43,364 nucleotides of DNA from an uncultured Clostridia bacterium (GTDB taxonomy: Bacteria; Bacillota; Clostridia; Christensenellales; Borkfalkiaceae). A program made the translations under genes and the position numbers. The notes below the pieces were generated by a model. That model made no database searches. It had not been told where the DNA came from and saw only the letters and a program-made list of their open reading frames with translations. The stretch lies in assembly GCA_947627955.1 (NCBI GenBank), contig CANQXZ010000008.1:1-43364 (forward strand), read 5' to 3'. Position 1 is the stretch's first letter; each line of letters opens with the position of its first letter. Of the stretch, positions 8,701 through 17,725 are shown in pieces.

Positions 8701-9502
8701 TATCCATGAGGCATGGATACTTGTCGGGACGGTCTTTATACAGCTCGCCGAAGAGCTCGCGGTACAGCCCGAGAGCTTTGCCGACGTCGCCGTTATCGCC
8801 GTTTATCGTGATATTTTTGAGTTCCGTCGCAAAAGTTGTATGGCGGCAATGGTCGGACCAATATGTGTCTATTACCTTTATCTCCGTTTCGGTGGGGTTC
8901 CTCTTTTCGCCCTTGAAATAGTCGCGTACGAACGCCAGATCCTCCACGGACATGGCGAGCCCCATTGCGGCGTGATAAGCCTTTATCTGATCTTCGGAAA
9001 AGCCGATAAATCCCGAAACCTCGGCGACGTCGGGCGCCTCCACCGTCACATGCGCGAGCGAAGCGGGCTTTTCAAGCGAAACTTCCTCGCTCTCGACGGG
9101 GTTTATGAGGTGCTTTTTTATCCTCTCCGTCTCCTCGTCGGTCACGCCCTTAACGGCGTATACCCTCGCGCACTTTACGAGCGGTTTGTCCTTTTGCGTG
9201 AGGAGCTGTACGCACTGCGCCGCACTGTCCGCGCGCTGGTCGTACTGCCCCGTAAGATAGGCTATCGCAAAAGTTTTGTAACCTGTGAGCTCGACGTGCT
9301 CATAATACACGTTGTCCACGGGCGGCTCCGAAAACACGCAGGGAACGGCGGCGCGGAATTCCTCTTCCGTGACGCCCTCCACGTCGTATCTCAACAGCTG
9401 GCGCACCTCGCCGACGGATATCTTCAAAAGATTGCGGATATCGTTTGCCGTCTGCTTTGCCTGTAAATTGTTCTTCTTTTCAACGAATACTCTGTAAATC
9501 AT
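5798..9502 (-). CDS. purL: Phosphoribosylformylglycinamidine synthase, long fused form
   Basis: About 1234 aa: the large single-chain FGAM synthase with the glutaminase fused at the C-terminus, not the PurS/PurQ/small-PurL set of Bacillus. Catalyses FGAR + Gln + ATP to FGAM. Seen: an N-terminal PurS-like region, the FGAM synthase core (VIDTYWSDHCRHTTFATEL, FKNETHNHPTEIEPFGGAAT, two AIRS-like repeats), and the C-terminal class I amidotransferase (FIPAFPGTNCELDTARAFE, nucleophile in GICNGFQALI, His/Glu in VSHGEGKL). ATG at 9502 follows GAAGG at 6 bases; an ATG directly before it overlaps the purD stop (TGATG). Confidence 0.97.
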   Translation of the reverse strand: MIYRVFVEKKNNLQAKQTANDIRNLLKISVGEVRQLLRYDVEGVTEEEFRAAVPCVFSEPPVDNVYYEHVELTGYKTFAIAYLTGQYDQRADSAAQCVQLLTQKDKPLVKCARVYAVKGVTDEETERIKKHLINPVESEEVSLEKPASLAHVTVEAPDVAEVSGFIGFSEDQIKAYHAAMGLAMSVEDLAFVRDYFKGEKRNPTETEIKVIDTYWSDHCRHTTFATELKNITINGDNGDVGKALGLYRELFGELYKDRPDKYPCLMDIATIGAKKLKKEGKLDNLDETDEINACSIKVDAVLDGKPEKYTVMFKNETHNHPTEIEPFGGAATCLGGAIRDPLSGRTYVLQAMRVTGCADPCEPLENTLAGKLPQRIITKTAAAGFSSYGNQIGLATGQVEEVYHPGYKAKRLETGFVVGGARSDMIYREKPAKGDIIILLGGETGRDGCGGATGSSKAHDKKSVQTCGAEVQKGNALTERKLQRLFLNKAATTMIKKCNDFGAGGVSVAIGELADGLEIVLDKVPKKYEGLSGTELAISESQERMAVVVKSKDVEKFVALAAEENLSATPVAVVTDDRRMKMYFRGRAIVDISRDFLDTNGVKQTTDAEINEHVTAFFGKPEHKPLKEEALGVLSQLNVCSKKGLAEMFDSTIGAKSVYMPFGGKYQLTPVTAMAAKFTGGETDDCTVSAYGYNPDLMSTSPFTGAIYSIVTSVSKVVAAGADYSDVRLSLQEFFMRLRDDKKRWGVPLSALLGALYAQIGLGLGAIGGKDSMSGTFEDIDVPPTLISFALAPAKASELITNVIGAEGQELYFLPVKKNEYFTPDFGYLKKLYAAVRRNIKSGNTKFATVVEKGGIFAAVMKSCFGNGYSFEFAADYDLIFSEHYGEIVVSAEDISGYDGLDAVLLGHTCKCGEIKLNGEKAADYKEAVNAYVGRLDGVFPRTAPAEGTVPVCDYNGGAKYSNISTKSAKPRVFIPAFPGTNCELDTARAFELAGAETEILVIKNRTAADIEESVKAIIKAVDRANIIAFPGGFSGGDEPDGSGKFIATTFKNPAVSERIMELLNARDGLALGICNGFQALIKLGLVPFGKVVPLKESSPTLTFNNISRHVSTMVNIRVASNLSPWLAACKTGEIYSVPVSHGEGKLVASEKDLKIMAENGQIATQYVDLCGRPTMESPYNPNGSMYAIEGITSPDGRVFGKMGHSERKGENLYKNYDGNFDMKIFESGVGYFK

Positions 9503-9504
9503 CA

Positions 9505-10785
9505 TCAACCTTCGCGGTATTTTATTCCTATATCCTTGCGGTAGCGCATATTTTCCCAATGTATGTTTTCGGCTGCCCTGTACGCTTTGAGGCGGGCGGC
9601 TTCCACCGTTTCGCCCTTCGCGACAACGCCCATTACCCTGCCGCCGTTTGTCACGAGCTTGCCGTCCTTTATAGCTGTGCCCGCATGCACGAGCGTGCAG
9701 TCGCCTATGTCGCCTACGGTTATTTCGTAACCCTTTTTATATGAGAGGGGATACCCGCCGCTGGCAAGGACCACGCAGACGCACGCGCCCTCTTCCCATT
9801 CGATATTTATGTCGGCGAGTCTTTCGTCCGCGACAGCTTCGAATATGTCCATGAGGTCGGTTTTGAGCATGGGCAGGATGACCTGCGTTTCGGGGTCGCC
9901 GAACCGCGAGTTGTACTCCACCACTTTCATGCCCTTATCCGTGCGCATCAGCCCGAAATAGAGACAGCCTTTAAAGGTCCTGCCCTCCGCATTGAGGGCT
10001 TTTACCGTGGGGATCATTATCTTTTCGAGGACTTCCTTCTGAAGCTCAGCCGTCCAGAACGGGCAAGGCGAAAAGGTGCCCATTCCGCCCGTGTTCAGCC
10101 CGACGTCGCCGTCGTAAGCCCTCTTGTGGTCGCAGGAAGTTATCATAGGCACTATCGTCTTGCCGTCAGTGAAGGCAAGCGCCGATACCTCTTCGCCCGG
10201 GTCGTATCTGAGCCCGCGCAGGCATTCTTCTATTACCACGACGTTGCCCGCGGCGCCGAACGACTTGTCGAGCATGATCTCCTTTAACCCGTCTTCGGCT
10301 TCCTTTAAGGTCTTGCACACGAGCACGCCCTTGCCGAGCGCGAGCCCGTCGGCTTTGAGCACGATCGGCGCGCCCTTTTTCCTTACATACGCAAGCGCGC
10401 TGTCATAATCGTCGAATATCTCGTAATCCGCCGTGGGAATGGAATATTTTTTCATGAGGCTCTTGGCGTATGCCTTGCTCGACTCGATGACGGCGGCGTT
10501 CTTTCTCGGTCCGAAACAGCGTTTGCCTATCCCCTCGAGCTCGTCTACGAGCCCTATCGCAAGCGGGTCGTCGGGAGCGACGACATAGAAATCGATCTCG
10601 GGATGGGAAAGGGCAAAATTTTTGACCGCCTCCCTGTCCATGAAATCCACGTCGACGTTTTCGGCTATCACGGCAGTGCCCGCGTTGCCCTTCATGCAAT
10701 AGAGCTTTTCCACGCGCGGACTCTTTCTGAGCGCCAGCAAAATGGCGTGTTCCCTTCCGCCGTTGCCAATTACAAGTACGTTCAT
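9505..10785 (-). CDS. purD: Phosphoribosylamine-glycine ligase
   Basis: GAR synthetase, 426 aa, normal length. Joins phosphoribosylamine and glycine with ATP (second step of IMP synthesis). N-terminal nucleotide-fold motif VIGNGGREHAI, ATP-grasp segments APIVLKADGLALGKGV and FGAAGNVVVIEECL, and the metal/ATP region VVEYNSRFGDPETQ. Preceded by an AAGGTG ribosome site; the stop overlaps the purL start region. Part of the purine unit. Confidence 0.97.
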   Translation of the reverse strand: MNVLVIGNGGREHAILLALRKSPRVEKLYCMKGNAGTAVIAENVDVDFMDREAVKNFALSHPEIDFYVVAPDDPLAIGLVDELEGIGKRCFGPRKNAAVIESSKAYAKSLMKKYSIPTADYEIFDDYDSALAYVRKKGAPIVLKADGLALGKGVLVCKTLKEAEDGLKEIMLDKSFGAAGNVVVIEECLRGLRYDPGEEVSALAFTDGKTIVPMITSCDHKRAYDGDVGLNTGGMGTFSPCPFWTAELQKEVLEKIMIPTVKALNAEGRTFKGCLYFGLMRTDKGMKVVEYNSRFGDPETQVILPMLKTDLMDIFEAVADERLADINIEWEEGACVCVVLASGGYPLSYKKGYEITVGDIGDCTLVHAGTAIKDGKLVTNGGRVMGVVAKGETVEAARLKAYRAAENIHWENMRYRKDIGIKYREG

Positions 10786-10827
10786 CAGATCACCTTTTTA
10801 CAATTTGAGTTAAGATATATCCGCGGC

Positions 10828-12447
10828 TCAGTGCTTGAAATGTCTGTCGCCGACGAATACCATCGCTATTCCAGCCGCGTTGCACGCCTTTACGGAGGCC
10901 TCGTCCTGAATGGAACCGCCCGGCTGGATTATTGCGGTTATTCCCGCCTTTACGCACTCTTCAACGCAGTCGGGGAAAGGGAAAAACGCGTCGGATGCCA
11001 TGACGGAGCCCTTAGCCTCTGCGCCGGCATGGGCTATCGCCTGCTGAGCCGCCCATATGCGGTTGGTCTGCCCCATTCCTATGCCCGTGGTCCTGCCCTG
11101 TTTGCCTATTACTATCGCGTTGGACTTGGTGTGCTTCACAACTTTCCAATTGAAGAGCATTGCGTCTATCTCTTCGGCGGTAGGCGCCCTGTCGGTGACG
11201 ACCCCGCAGCCGTAAGCAAGTCTCTTCTTGCCCGTGGAAGTTACGACTTCCTCTACGGGCGCCTTTTCGGTGAACAGCCCCATGTCCTCGCCGCGGATAA
11301 GGCTCTCGTCGTACTGCTGAACGAGAAGTCCGCCGTAGACCTTCTTCATGTCGAACGCGGTCTTTTCGCGCCGCGCCGAAATGTCGGCGATTTTGAGCAA
11401 CCTTATGTTCTTCTTGCTCTTCAAAATTTCAAGCGCGCCGTCCGTATAACCGGGCGCCATGACTATCTCTATGAAAATTTTGTTGATCTCGGCGGCGGTA
11501 GCCTCGTCCACTGTGCCGTTTATGGCGAGTATCCCGCCGAAAACGGAAACGGGGTCGGAATTGTATGCGCGCATATACGCCTCGTGTATGCTTTCGCCCG
11601 TACCCACGCCGCAGGGATTTGCGTGCTTGCACGCGACTACCGCGGGCGTCGACCCGAATTCTTTGAGGAGTTCAAGCGCGCCGTTTGCGTCGTTTATGTT
11701 GTTGTATGAAAGTTCCTTGCCCCAAAGTTGTTCGGCAGAGGAGAGCGAGCCCTTTCTTATGAACTCCTCATTGTAGAAGACCGCCTGCTGCTGGGGATTT
11801 TCGCCGTAGCGCATGTCCTGCGATTTTTTATAGGCGAAAGTGACCTCGTCGGGGAACGTAATGCCAAGCTGCGCGGCAAGATAGTTGGAAATGAGGCTGT
11901 CGTATACGGCGGTGTGCGCAAAGACCTTGTATTGGAGATATCTCTTCGTTTCAAGGGTGACGCCGCCCGCTTTCAGCTCGCCGAGCACCTTGCCGTAGTC
12001 GGCGGGATCGACGATTACAGCCACGTCCTGATAGTTCTTTGCCGCAGCCCTTATCATTGTGGGACCGCCTATATCTATGTTTTCTATGCACTCGGCAAAG
12101 TCGGCGCCCTTTTCTATCGTAGCCTTGAAGGGATACAGGTTCACGCAGACTATGTCGATCGTGTTGATGTTCAGTTTTTCGAGTTGCGCCATATGTTCGG
12201 GGTTGGAACGCATAGCCAAAAGTCCCGCATGAACATTGGGGTGAAGGGTCTTTACCCTGCCGTCGAGGCATTCGGGAAATCCCGTTATCTCGGATATCCC
12301 TATAACTTTCAATCCCGCTTTTTCAAGCGCTTTTGCAGTGCCGCCCGTGGAAATAATTTCGAAACCGTTTTCCACGAGCCCATTGCAGAACTCCACTACT
12401 CCCGACTTGTCCGAAACGCTGACGAGAGCGCGCTTTTTCATTATCAT
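10828..12447 (-). CDS. purH: Bifunctional AICAR transformylase / IMP cyclohydrolase
   Basis: 539 aa, the last two steps of IMP synthesis. N-terminal MGS-like cyclohydrolase domain (KRALVSVSDKSGVVEF, STGGTAKALEKAG, FPECLDGRVKTLHPNVHAGLL) and the C-terminal transformylase domain (SQDMRYGENPQQQA, ACKHANPCGVGTG with the catalytic Lys-His, and a C-terminal GGSIQDEA segment). GGAGG lies 8 bases before the ATG at 12447; a second ATG two codons in is possible but too far from that site. purN precedes, purD follows. Confidence 0.97.
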   Translation of the reverse strand: MIMKKRALVSVSDKSGVVEFCNGLVENGFEIISTGGTAKALEKAGLKVIGISEITGFPECLDGRVKTLHPNVHAGLLAMRSNPEHMAQLEKLNINTIDIVCVNLYPFKATIEKGADFAECIENIDIGGPTMIRAAAKNYQDVAVIVDPADYGKVLGELKAGGVTLETKRYLQYKVFAHTAVYDSLISNYLAAQLGITFPDEVTFAYKKSQDMRYGENPQQQAVFYNEEFIRKGSLSSAEQLWGKELSYNNINDANGALELLKEFGSTPAVVACKHANPCGVGTGESIHEAYMRAYNSDPVSVFGGILAINGTVDEATAAEINKIFIEIVMAPGYTDGALEILKSKKNIRLLKIADISARREKTAFDMKKVYGGLLVQQYDESLIRGEDMGLFTEKAPVEEVVTSTGKKRLAYGCGVVTDRAPTAEEIDAMLFNWKVVKHTKSNAIVIGKQGRTTGIGMGQTNRIWAAQQAIAHAGAEAKGSVMASDAFFPFPDCVEECVKAGITAIIQPGGSIQDEASVKACNAAGIAMVFVGDRHFKH

Positions 12448-12468
12448 AACCGTATCCTCCGATATTTT

Positions 12469-13083
12469 TTATAAAATTGTGACTTTTCTGCCGGACTTTA
12501 CTATCTTGCCCTCGCAGAGTTTTTTAACGCAGGCGGGGAGCAACTTGTGCTCCTCTTCCAATATCCTCGCCTGCAAAGTTTCGGGCGTGTCGCCCTCTTC
12601 GACCTCTACCGCCGTCTGTGCGATTATCGCGCCGCCGTCGGGCACCTCGTTGACAAAGTGGACCGTGCAGCCCGATATCTTTGCGCCGTACTCCAAAACG
12701 GCGCGGTGGACTTTCAGCCCGTAATATCCCGCCCCGCAAAATGACGGGATGAGCGACGGGTGAATGTTGATTATCCTGTCCTCGAACGCCTTTATGAAGC
12801 TGTCGGGGATTATTTTCAGCCAGCCCGCCAGCACGATATAGTCCACTTCAAGCGAGTTTAAGCGCCGCCCGAGCTCGGCGTAAAGCGTTTCGAGGTCGGG
12901 ATAGCTTTCCTTTGCGAACACCGCATAAGGTATTTCGTGCTTTTCCGCCCTTGCTATCGCGCCGATATTATTTTTGGAAGCGACCAGAATGGCGATCTCG
13001 CAGAACTTCTCCCTCTCATTGGCGTCGATCACGGACTGAAAATCGGTGCCGCCGCCCGAGGCGAACACGGCTATCCTCTTCAT
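12469..13083 (-). CDS. purN: Phosphoribosylglycinamide formyltransferase
   Basis: GAR transformylase, 204 aa, uses 10-formyl-tetrahydrofolate. Motifs: N-terminal FASGGGTDFQSVIDA (phosphate loop), the catalytic NIHPSLIPSFCG with Asn and His, and the downstream SGCTVHFVNEVPDGGAII containing the catalytic Asp. Start overlaps the purM stop by 4 bases, implying coupling. Confidence 0.95.
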   Translation of the reverse strand: MKRIAVFASGGGTDFQSVIDANEREKFCEIAILVASKNNIGAIARAEKHEIPYAVFAKESYPDLETLYAELGRRLNSLEVDYIVLAGWLKIIPDSFIKAFEDRIINIHPSLIPSFCGAGYYGLKVHRAVLEYGAKISGCTVHFVNEVPDGGAIIAQTAVEVEEGDTPETLQARILEEEHKLLPACVKKLCEGKIVKSGRKVTIL

Positions 13084-14099
13084 TTGAGTTTAACTCCGCT
13101 GCCCTTTATGGTTTTGCCTATCACAACGCAGCTTTCGCCCGTGCTTTCCAGCTGGGCGATGGCGGCTTCAACGTCCTTTTTGGCTACGCAGACGACCATG
13201 CCTATGCCCATATTGAAAGTGTTGTACGCCTGTTGGGGCGTTATCCCCGCTCTTTTGACCATTATTCTGAAAACGGCGGGCACTTCGTAAGAAGACGTGT
13301 CTATGCGGCAACCTACGCCCTCGGGGAAGATCCTCGGAATGTTCTCTATGAACCCGCCGCCCGTTATGTGGGCGATGCCCTTAACCTTGACCTTTTCCAA
13401 AAGGGCGAGAATGCTCCTGACATATATCTTCGTGGGGGTCAGAAGAACGTCTATGGGCTTTGCGCCGAGTTCCCCGTCATAGCGGGAAAGGGCTTCGATA
13501 TCCTCCCCCCACAGCTTTCTGACGAGGGAATAGCCGTTGGAATGGATGCCGCTCGACTTTATGCCGATAAGCACGTCGCCCGGCTTTATCTTGCAGCCGT
13601 TCACTATCTTCTTTCTGTCGACCGCGCCTACGGCAAATCCCGCGACGTCGAAATCGCCGCCGGGATAAAACCCGGGCATTTCAGCCGTTTCGCCGCCTAT
13701 GAGAGCCGCGCCCGATTGGCGGCAGCCCTCCGCCACGCCCGCCACCACGTCGGCAACTTTGCGGGGGTCGAGGCTGCCCGACGCGAAATAGTCGAGGAAG
13801 AAGAGCGGCTTTGCGCCCTGACAGACGATGTCGTTCACGCACATAGCCACGGCGTCTATGCCTATCGTATCGTATTTGCCCGATATGATGGCGTATTTGA
13901 GCTTAGTGCCCACGCCGTCGGTGCCTGCGACGAGAACGGGTTCCTTCATTCCCGACGGCATGCGGAAGAATCCGCCGAACGAGCCTATGTCGCCCAAAAC
14001 GCCGTCGGTGTAAGTGGATTTTACGTGCTCTTTCATGAGCCTTACCGCTTCGTAACCCCTCTCTACGTCTACGCCGCTGTCCTTGTATGAGATTGCCAT
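13080..14099 (-). CDS. purM: Phosphoribosylformylglycinamidine cyclo-ligase
   Basis: AIR synthetase, 339 aa, ATP-dependent ring closure of FGAM to AIR. Characteristic segments: SYKDSGVDVERGYEAV at the N-terminus, LVAGTDGVGTKLKYA, GAKPLFFLDYFASG, GGETAEMPGFY and AHITGGGFIENIPRI. Length is typical. Located between purF and purN with short gaps, in the same unit. Confidence 0.97.
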   Translation of the reverse strand: MAISYKDSGVDVERGYEAVRLMKEHVKSTYTDGVLGDIGSFGGFFRMPSGMKEPVLVAGTDGVGTKLKYAIISGKYDTIGIDAVAMCVNDIVCQGAKPLFFLDYFASGSLDPRKVADVVAGVAEGCRQSGAALIGGETAEMPGFYPGGDFDVAGFAVGAVDRKKIVNGCKIKPGDVLIGIKSSGIHSNGYSLVRKLWGEDIEALSRYDGELGAKPIDVLLTPTKIYVRSILALLEKVKVKGIAHITGGGFIENIPRIFPEGVGCRIDTSSYEVPAVFRIMVKRAGITPQQAYNTFNMGIGMVVCVAKKDVEAAIAQLESTGESCVVIGKTIKGSGVKLK

Positions 14100-14120
14100 T
14101 TTCTGACCTCCGATGGTAAA

Positions 14121-15533
14121 TTATTCGAATTTGAGTTTGTCCGTCTCGTACTCCTCGGGCGGATAAGGATACTCGCCGTTGAAACAGCCGAGACAGAAGC
14201 CACTGTGCGCGCCCTCGCAGGTTTTGAGAAGCTGCTCTACCGTCAGATACCTCACGCTGTCGGCGCCGAGGCTCTTGCATATCTGCTCCTCGTCCCTGTA
14301 TGCGCCTATAAGCTGCGAATAGGTCTGTATGTCTATTCCGAGATGGCAGGGATGCTTGATTATGGGCGAACATATTCTTACATGGACCTCTGTCGCGCCC
14401 GCGTCCCTGAGCATCTTCACTATCTTGCGCATTGTCGTGCCGCGGACTATGGAATCGTCGATTATTATGACCCTCTTGCCGCGTATGTTGGCGCGGAGGG
14501 CGTTCATTTTGACGTTGAGGCTGTTCTCCCTCTGCCTTTGGTCGGGCTGGATGAACGTGCGCCCCACATATCTGTTTTTGGCGAGCGCCTCCACAAAGGG
14601 AACTCCGCTGACCTCCGCGTATCCGCGCGCCGCCACGTTTGCCGAATCGGGCACGCCCGAAACGAGGTCGGCTTCGACGGGATAATATTTCGCGAGGAGC
14701 TTGCCCGCCTCTTTGCGCGCCTCATACACGCTGTAACCGTCGAGAATGGAATCGTGGCGGGCGAAATATACGTATTCGAAGATACACATTCTCGCCTGCG
14801 CGGGGATATCGTCCATGAATTCGGACTTCACGCCGCCGTCGTCGATTATGACTATCTCGCCCGGCTTTACGTCGCGGAGAAAATTCGCGCCGACCGCGTC
14901 GAGGGCGCAAGTCTCGCTCGCGACCACTATGTCGCTGTCCGTAGTGCCGAGGCAGAGCGGGCGGATGCCGAACGGATCGCGCACGGCTATAAGTTTGTTA
15001 GCCGTCATGATCACGAGCGCATACGAGCCCTTGAGTTTTGCGCAGGCGCGCTTCACGCCCTGCACTATATCCCCGTCGGACAGACTGTTTATGAGTATCG
15101 CTATGACTTCGGAATCTATCGCCGTCTGGAAAACGGCGTTGTTGCGGATAAGTTCCTGCCTGAGCTGTTTGGTGTTTATAAGGTTGCCGTTGTGCGCGAC
15201 AGCCATTTTGCCGCACTTGCCCGTGAATACCACGGGCTGGGCGTTGAGCAGCTGGCTCGCGCCCGTAGTGGAATATCTGACGTGCCCTATCGCGATGTCG
15301 CCCTCGGGCAATTCGTCGAGCGCGCCGTGCGAAAACACGTCCGCGGCAAGCCCCATTCCCTTGAAGTAGGTTATCTTGTCGGCAAACGCGACGGCTATGC
15401 CCGCGCTTTCCTGTCCCCTGTGCTGAAGGGCGTACAGCCCGTAATAGACCGTGTGCGCGACGTTTCGGTTTTCCTGCGAAAATACCCCGAAAACGCCGCA
15501 TTCTTCATGGATCTCGTCTTGAATTTCATCCAT
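14121..15533 (-). CDS. purF: Amidophosphoribosyltransferase (catalytically complete)
   Basis: 470 aa; the committed step, PRPP + Gln to phosphoribosylamine. Begins with an 11-residue propeptide and then C12 in EECGVFGVF, the glutaminase nucleophile exposed after propeptide cleavage. Oxyanion residues are in VAHNGNLIN. The PRPP loop is RVIIIDDSIVRGTT. Cysteines in RICSPIIKHPCHLG and GFCLGCFNG match the [4Fe-4S] ligands of the Bacillus-type enzyme. A second PurF-like gene lies directly upstream, so this copy probably carries the actual synthase activity. Allosteric inhibition by purine nucleotides is known for the family. Confidence 0.97.
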   Translation of the reverse strand: MDEIQDEIHEECGVFGVFSQENRNVAHTVYYGLYALQHRGQESAGIAVAFADKITYFKGMGLAADVFSHGALDELPEGDIAIGHVRYSTTGASQLLNAQPVVFTGKCGKMAVAHNGNLINTKQLRQELIRNNAVFQTAIDSEVIAILINSLSDGDIVQGVKRACAKLKGSYALVIMTANKLIAVRDPFGIRPLCLGTTDSDIVVASETCALDAVGANFLRDVKPGEIVIIDDGGVKSEFMDDIPAQARMCIFEYVYFARHDSILDGYSVYEARKEAGKLLAKYYPVEADLVSGVPDSANVAARGYAEVSGVPFVEALAKNRYVGRTFIQPDQRQRENSLNVKMNALRANIRGKRVIIIDDSIVRGTTMRKIVKMLRDAGATEVHVRICSPIIKHPCHLGIDIQTYSQLIGAYRDEEQICKSLGADSVRYLTVEQLLKTCEGAHSGFCLGCFNGEYPYPPEEYETDKLKFE

Positions 15534-15555
15534 ATGCGCATATTCCCCGAAGAAA

Positions 15556-16977
15556 TTATTCCTTGCCCGTCCAACAATATGTGCAGAGCTTGCAAGGTTC
15601 CAGCCCTATTGCCTCGATAAGTCCGTCTATCGACTGGAATTCCAGCGATTCGAACTGGAATTTGTCGCATATCGCCTTGCGCATCGCCTTGCCGCGCGCC
15701 GTAGACGAGTCTGCATATTCCTCCACGTGTTTCACCGCCTCTTCTCCCTCGAGCTCCATCATGGTGCGGCGGGTTATCAGATCCATATCCCCCGACGACC
15801 GCGAGAAGTTCAGATACTTGCACCCGTACATTATGGGCGGGCATGCCGACCGCATATGCACAGCCTTGGCGCCGTGCGAATAGAGGAATTCCACTGTCTC
15901 TTTGAGCTGTGTGCCGCGGACTATGGAGTCGTCTACAAGCAGAAGCCTCTTCCCCTCTATGAATTCGTGCACGGGGATGAGTTTCATCTTGGCGACCTTG
16001 TTCCTCTCGGACTGGTTGACGGGCATAAAACTGCGCGACCATGTGGGCGTATATTTTATATACGGGCGCGCGAAGGGCACTTTGCAGGCGTTGGCGTAGC
16101 CTATGGCGTGGGGCGTGCCAGAATCGGGAACGCCGCCGACGTAATCTATCTCGTGCATGTCGTGGGTCTTTGCGTCGTTAGCCGCAAAGATCGCGCCGTT
16201 TTTGCAGCGCATGACCTCTACGTTGACCCCCTCGTAACTCGACGTGGGATAGCCGTAATATGACCACAAAAAGGCGCAGATACGCATCTTGTCGCCCGCG
16301 GGGGAAAGCTGGGTCACGCCGTCCGCGGAAATTTCGACTATCTCAGCCGGTCCGAGCCCGCGCACGTCGGAATATCCGAGTTTTTTATATGCAAAGCTCT
16401 CAAAGGACACGCAATAGCCGTCTTCGCTCTTGCCTATCTGTATGGGGAGCCTGCCCATCTTGTCGCGCGCCGCGATTATCGTTCCCCTGTCGGTCAGAAG
16501 CAATATCGAAGCCGTTCCGTCTATCCTCTCCTGCGCGTAGCGGATACCGTCAACATAGTTGCTCTTGCTGTTGATAAGCGCCGCGACCATCTCGTTTACG
16601 TTTACCCTGCTGCCCGTCATGGCGTCGAAATAGCCGCCGTGCCCGAGCACCTCGCCGAGGATATCCTCGGAATTGTTGATTATGCCTATGGTGCAGATCG
16701 CGTACGTGCCGACTTTGGAGACCATGACGAGGGGCTGGGGATCGGTATCGCTTATACAGCCGATGGCGGCATTGCCGCTCATTTCGGACACCACGCGCTC
16801 GAACTTGGTCCTGAACGGCGCGTTTTCTATGTTGTGTATCTCGCGCTGTAAGCCTATCTCCGCGTTATAAGCCGCCATTCCCCCTCTCTTTGTGCCGAGG
16901 TGCGAATGATAGTCGGTGCCGATAAACACGTCGAAAACGGCGTCCGTTTTCTTGACTGCGCCGAAAAATCCTCCCAT
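15556..16977 (-). CDS. PurF paralogue with inactive glutaminase domain
   Basis: 473 aa, full-length homologue of PurF next to genuine purF. The N-terminus reads MGGFFGAV: the nucleophilic Cys is replaced by Gly and no propeptide exists. The oxyanion motif HNGN of purF is replaced by TIGI before INN. The phosphoribosyltransferase half is intact (LLLVDDSIVRGTQ), and the likely Fe-S cysteines remain (SACPPIMYGCKY and EPCKLCTYCW). It therefore cannot hydrolyse glutamine by the known mechanism. Possible roles (inference): ammonia-dependent transferase, regulatory partner of PurF, or a transferase for another acceptor. Tight spacing to purC (6 bases) and purF (22 bases) places it firmly in the purine unit. 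Confidence 0.9.
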   Translation of the reverse strand: MGGFFGAVKKTDAVFDVFIGTDYHSHLGTKRGGMAAYNAEIGLQREIHNIENAPFRTKFERVVSEMSGNAAIGCISDTDPQPLVMVSKVGTYAICTIGIINNSEDILGEVLGHGGYFDAMTGSRVNVNEMVAALINSKSNYVDGIRYAQERIDGTASILLLTDRGTIIAARDKMGRLPIQIGKSEDGYCVSFESFAYKKLGYSDVRGLGPAEIVEISADGVTQLSPAGDKMRICAFLWSYYGYPTSSYEGVNVEVMRCKNGAIFAANDAKTHDMHEIDYVGGVPDSGTPHAIGYANACKVPFARPYIKYTPTWSRSFMPVNQSERNKVAKMKLIPVHEFIEGKRLLLVDDSIVRGTQLKETVEFLYSHGAKAVHMRSACPPIMYGCKYLNFSRSSGDMDLITRRTMMELEGEEAVKHVEEYADSSTARGKAMRKAICDKFQFESLEFQSIDGLIEAIGLEPCKLCTYCWTGKE

Positions 16978-16983
16978 AGAACA

Positions 16984-17706
16984 TTATTCTCCCGTAAGGC
17001 GTTTGAATATCTCGTTATAGGCGTCTTCAACGCCGCCCAGATCGCGGCGGAACCTGTCCTTGTCGAGGCTGACGTGCTTGGTCGTATCCCAGCTGTCGGC
17101 TTCCCAGAAACGGCAGGTATCGGGCGAAATTTCGTCCGCGAGGACAATTTGTCCGTGGAATCTGCCGAATTCGAGCTTGAAGTCTATGAGGTCTATATGC
17201 AGGGTACGGAAGAACTCCTTCATGGCGTCGTTGACTGCAAACGCCATCTTCTTTATCGTCTCGATCTCCCCTGCGGTGGCGAGCCCGAGCGCAAGCGCGT
17301 GATAGTCGTTTATGAGGGGATCGCCGAGTTCGTCGTTTTTATAGGAGAACTCTATCGTGGGCGCGGCGAACTTGGTGCCCTCGGGCACGCCGTATCTCTT
17401 GGAAAAGCTGCCTGCCGCCACGTTTCTTATTATCACTTCCAAAGGAACGATGGCAACCTTTTTCACTATGGTGTTACGGTCGTCGATCTGCTCTACGAAA
17501 TGCGTGGGGATACCCTTCTTTTCGAGCATAGACATCATCATGTTGCTCATCTTGTTGTTGATGACGCCCTTTCCCGAGATCGTGCCCTTTTTGAGCCCGT
17601 TGAACGCAGTGGCATCGTCCTTGTACGAAACGATCACATAGTCGGGATCTTCTGTGGCGAACACTTTCTTTGCCTTACCTTCGTAAAGCTGTTCCTTTTT
17701 TTGCAT
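16984..17706 (-). CDS. purC: SAICAR synthetase
   Basis: About 240 aa, joins CAIR and aspartate with ATP. Motifs: KKEQLYEGKAKKVFATEDPDYVI, VRNVAAGSFSKRYGVPEG, LIDFKLEFGRFHGQIVLADEISPDTCRFW. ATG at 17706 has AAGGAG at the right distance; a frame extension upstream lies in the promoter region and is rejected. First gene of the long purine unit. Confidence 0.96.
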   Translation of the reverse strand: MQKKEQLYEGKAKKVFATEDPDYVIVSYKDDATAFNGLKKGTISGKGVINNKMSNMMMSMLEKKGIPTHFVEQIDDRNTIVKKVAIVPLEVIIRNVAAGSFSKRYGVPEGTKFAAPTIEFSYKNDELGDPLINDYHALALGLATAGEIETIKKMAFAVNDAMKEFFRTLHIDLIDFKLEFGRFHGQIVLADEISPDTCRFWEADSWDTTKHVSLDKDRFRRDLGGVEDAYNEIFKRLTGE

Positions 17707-17725
17707 ATGTTTTCTCCTTGAAAAA

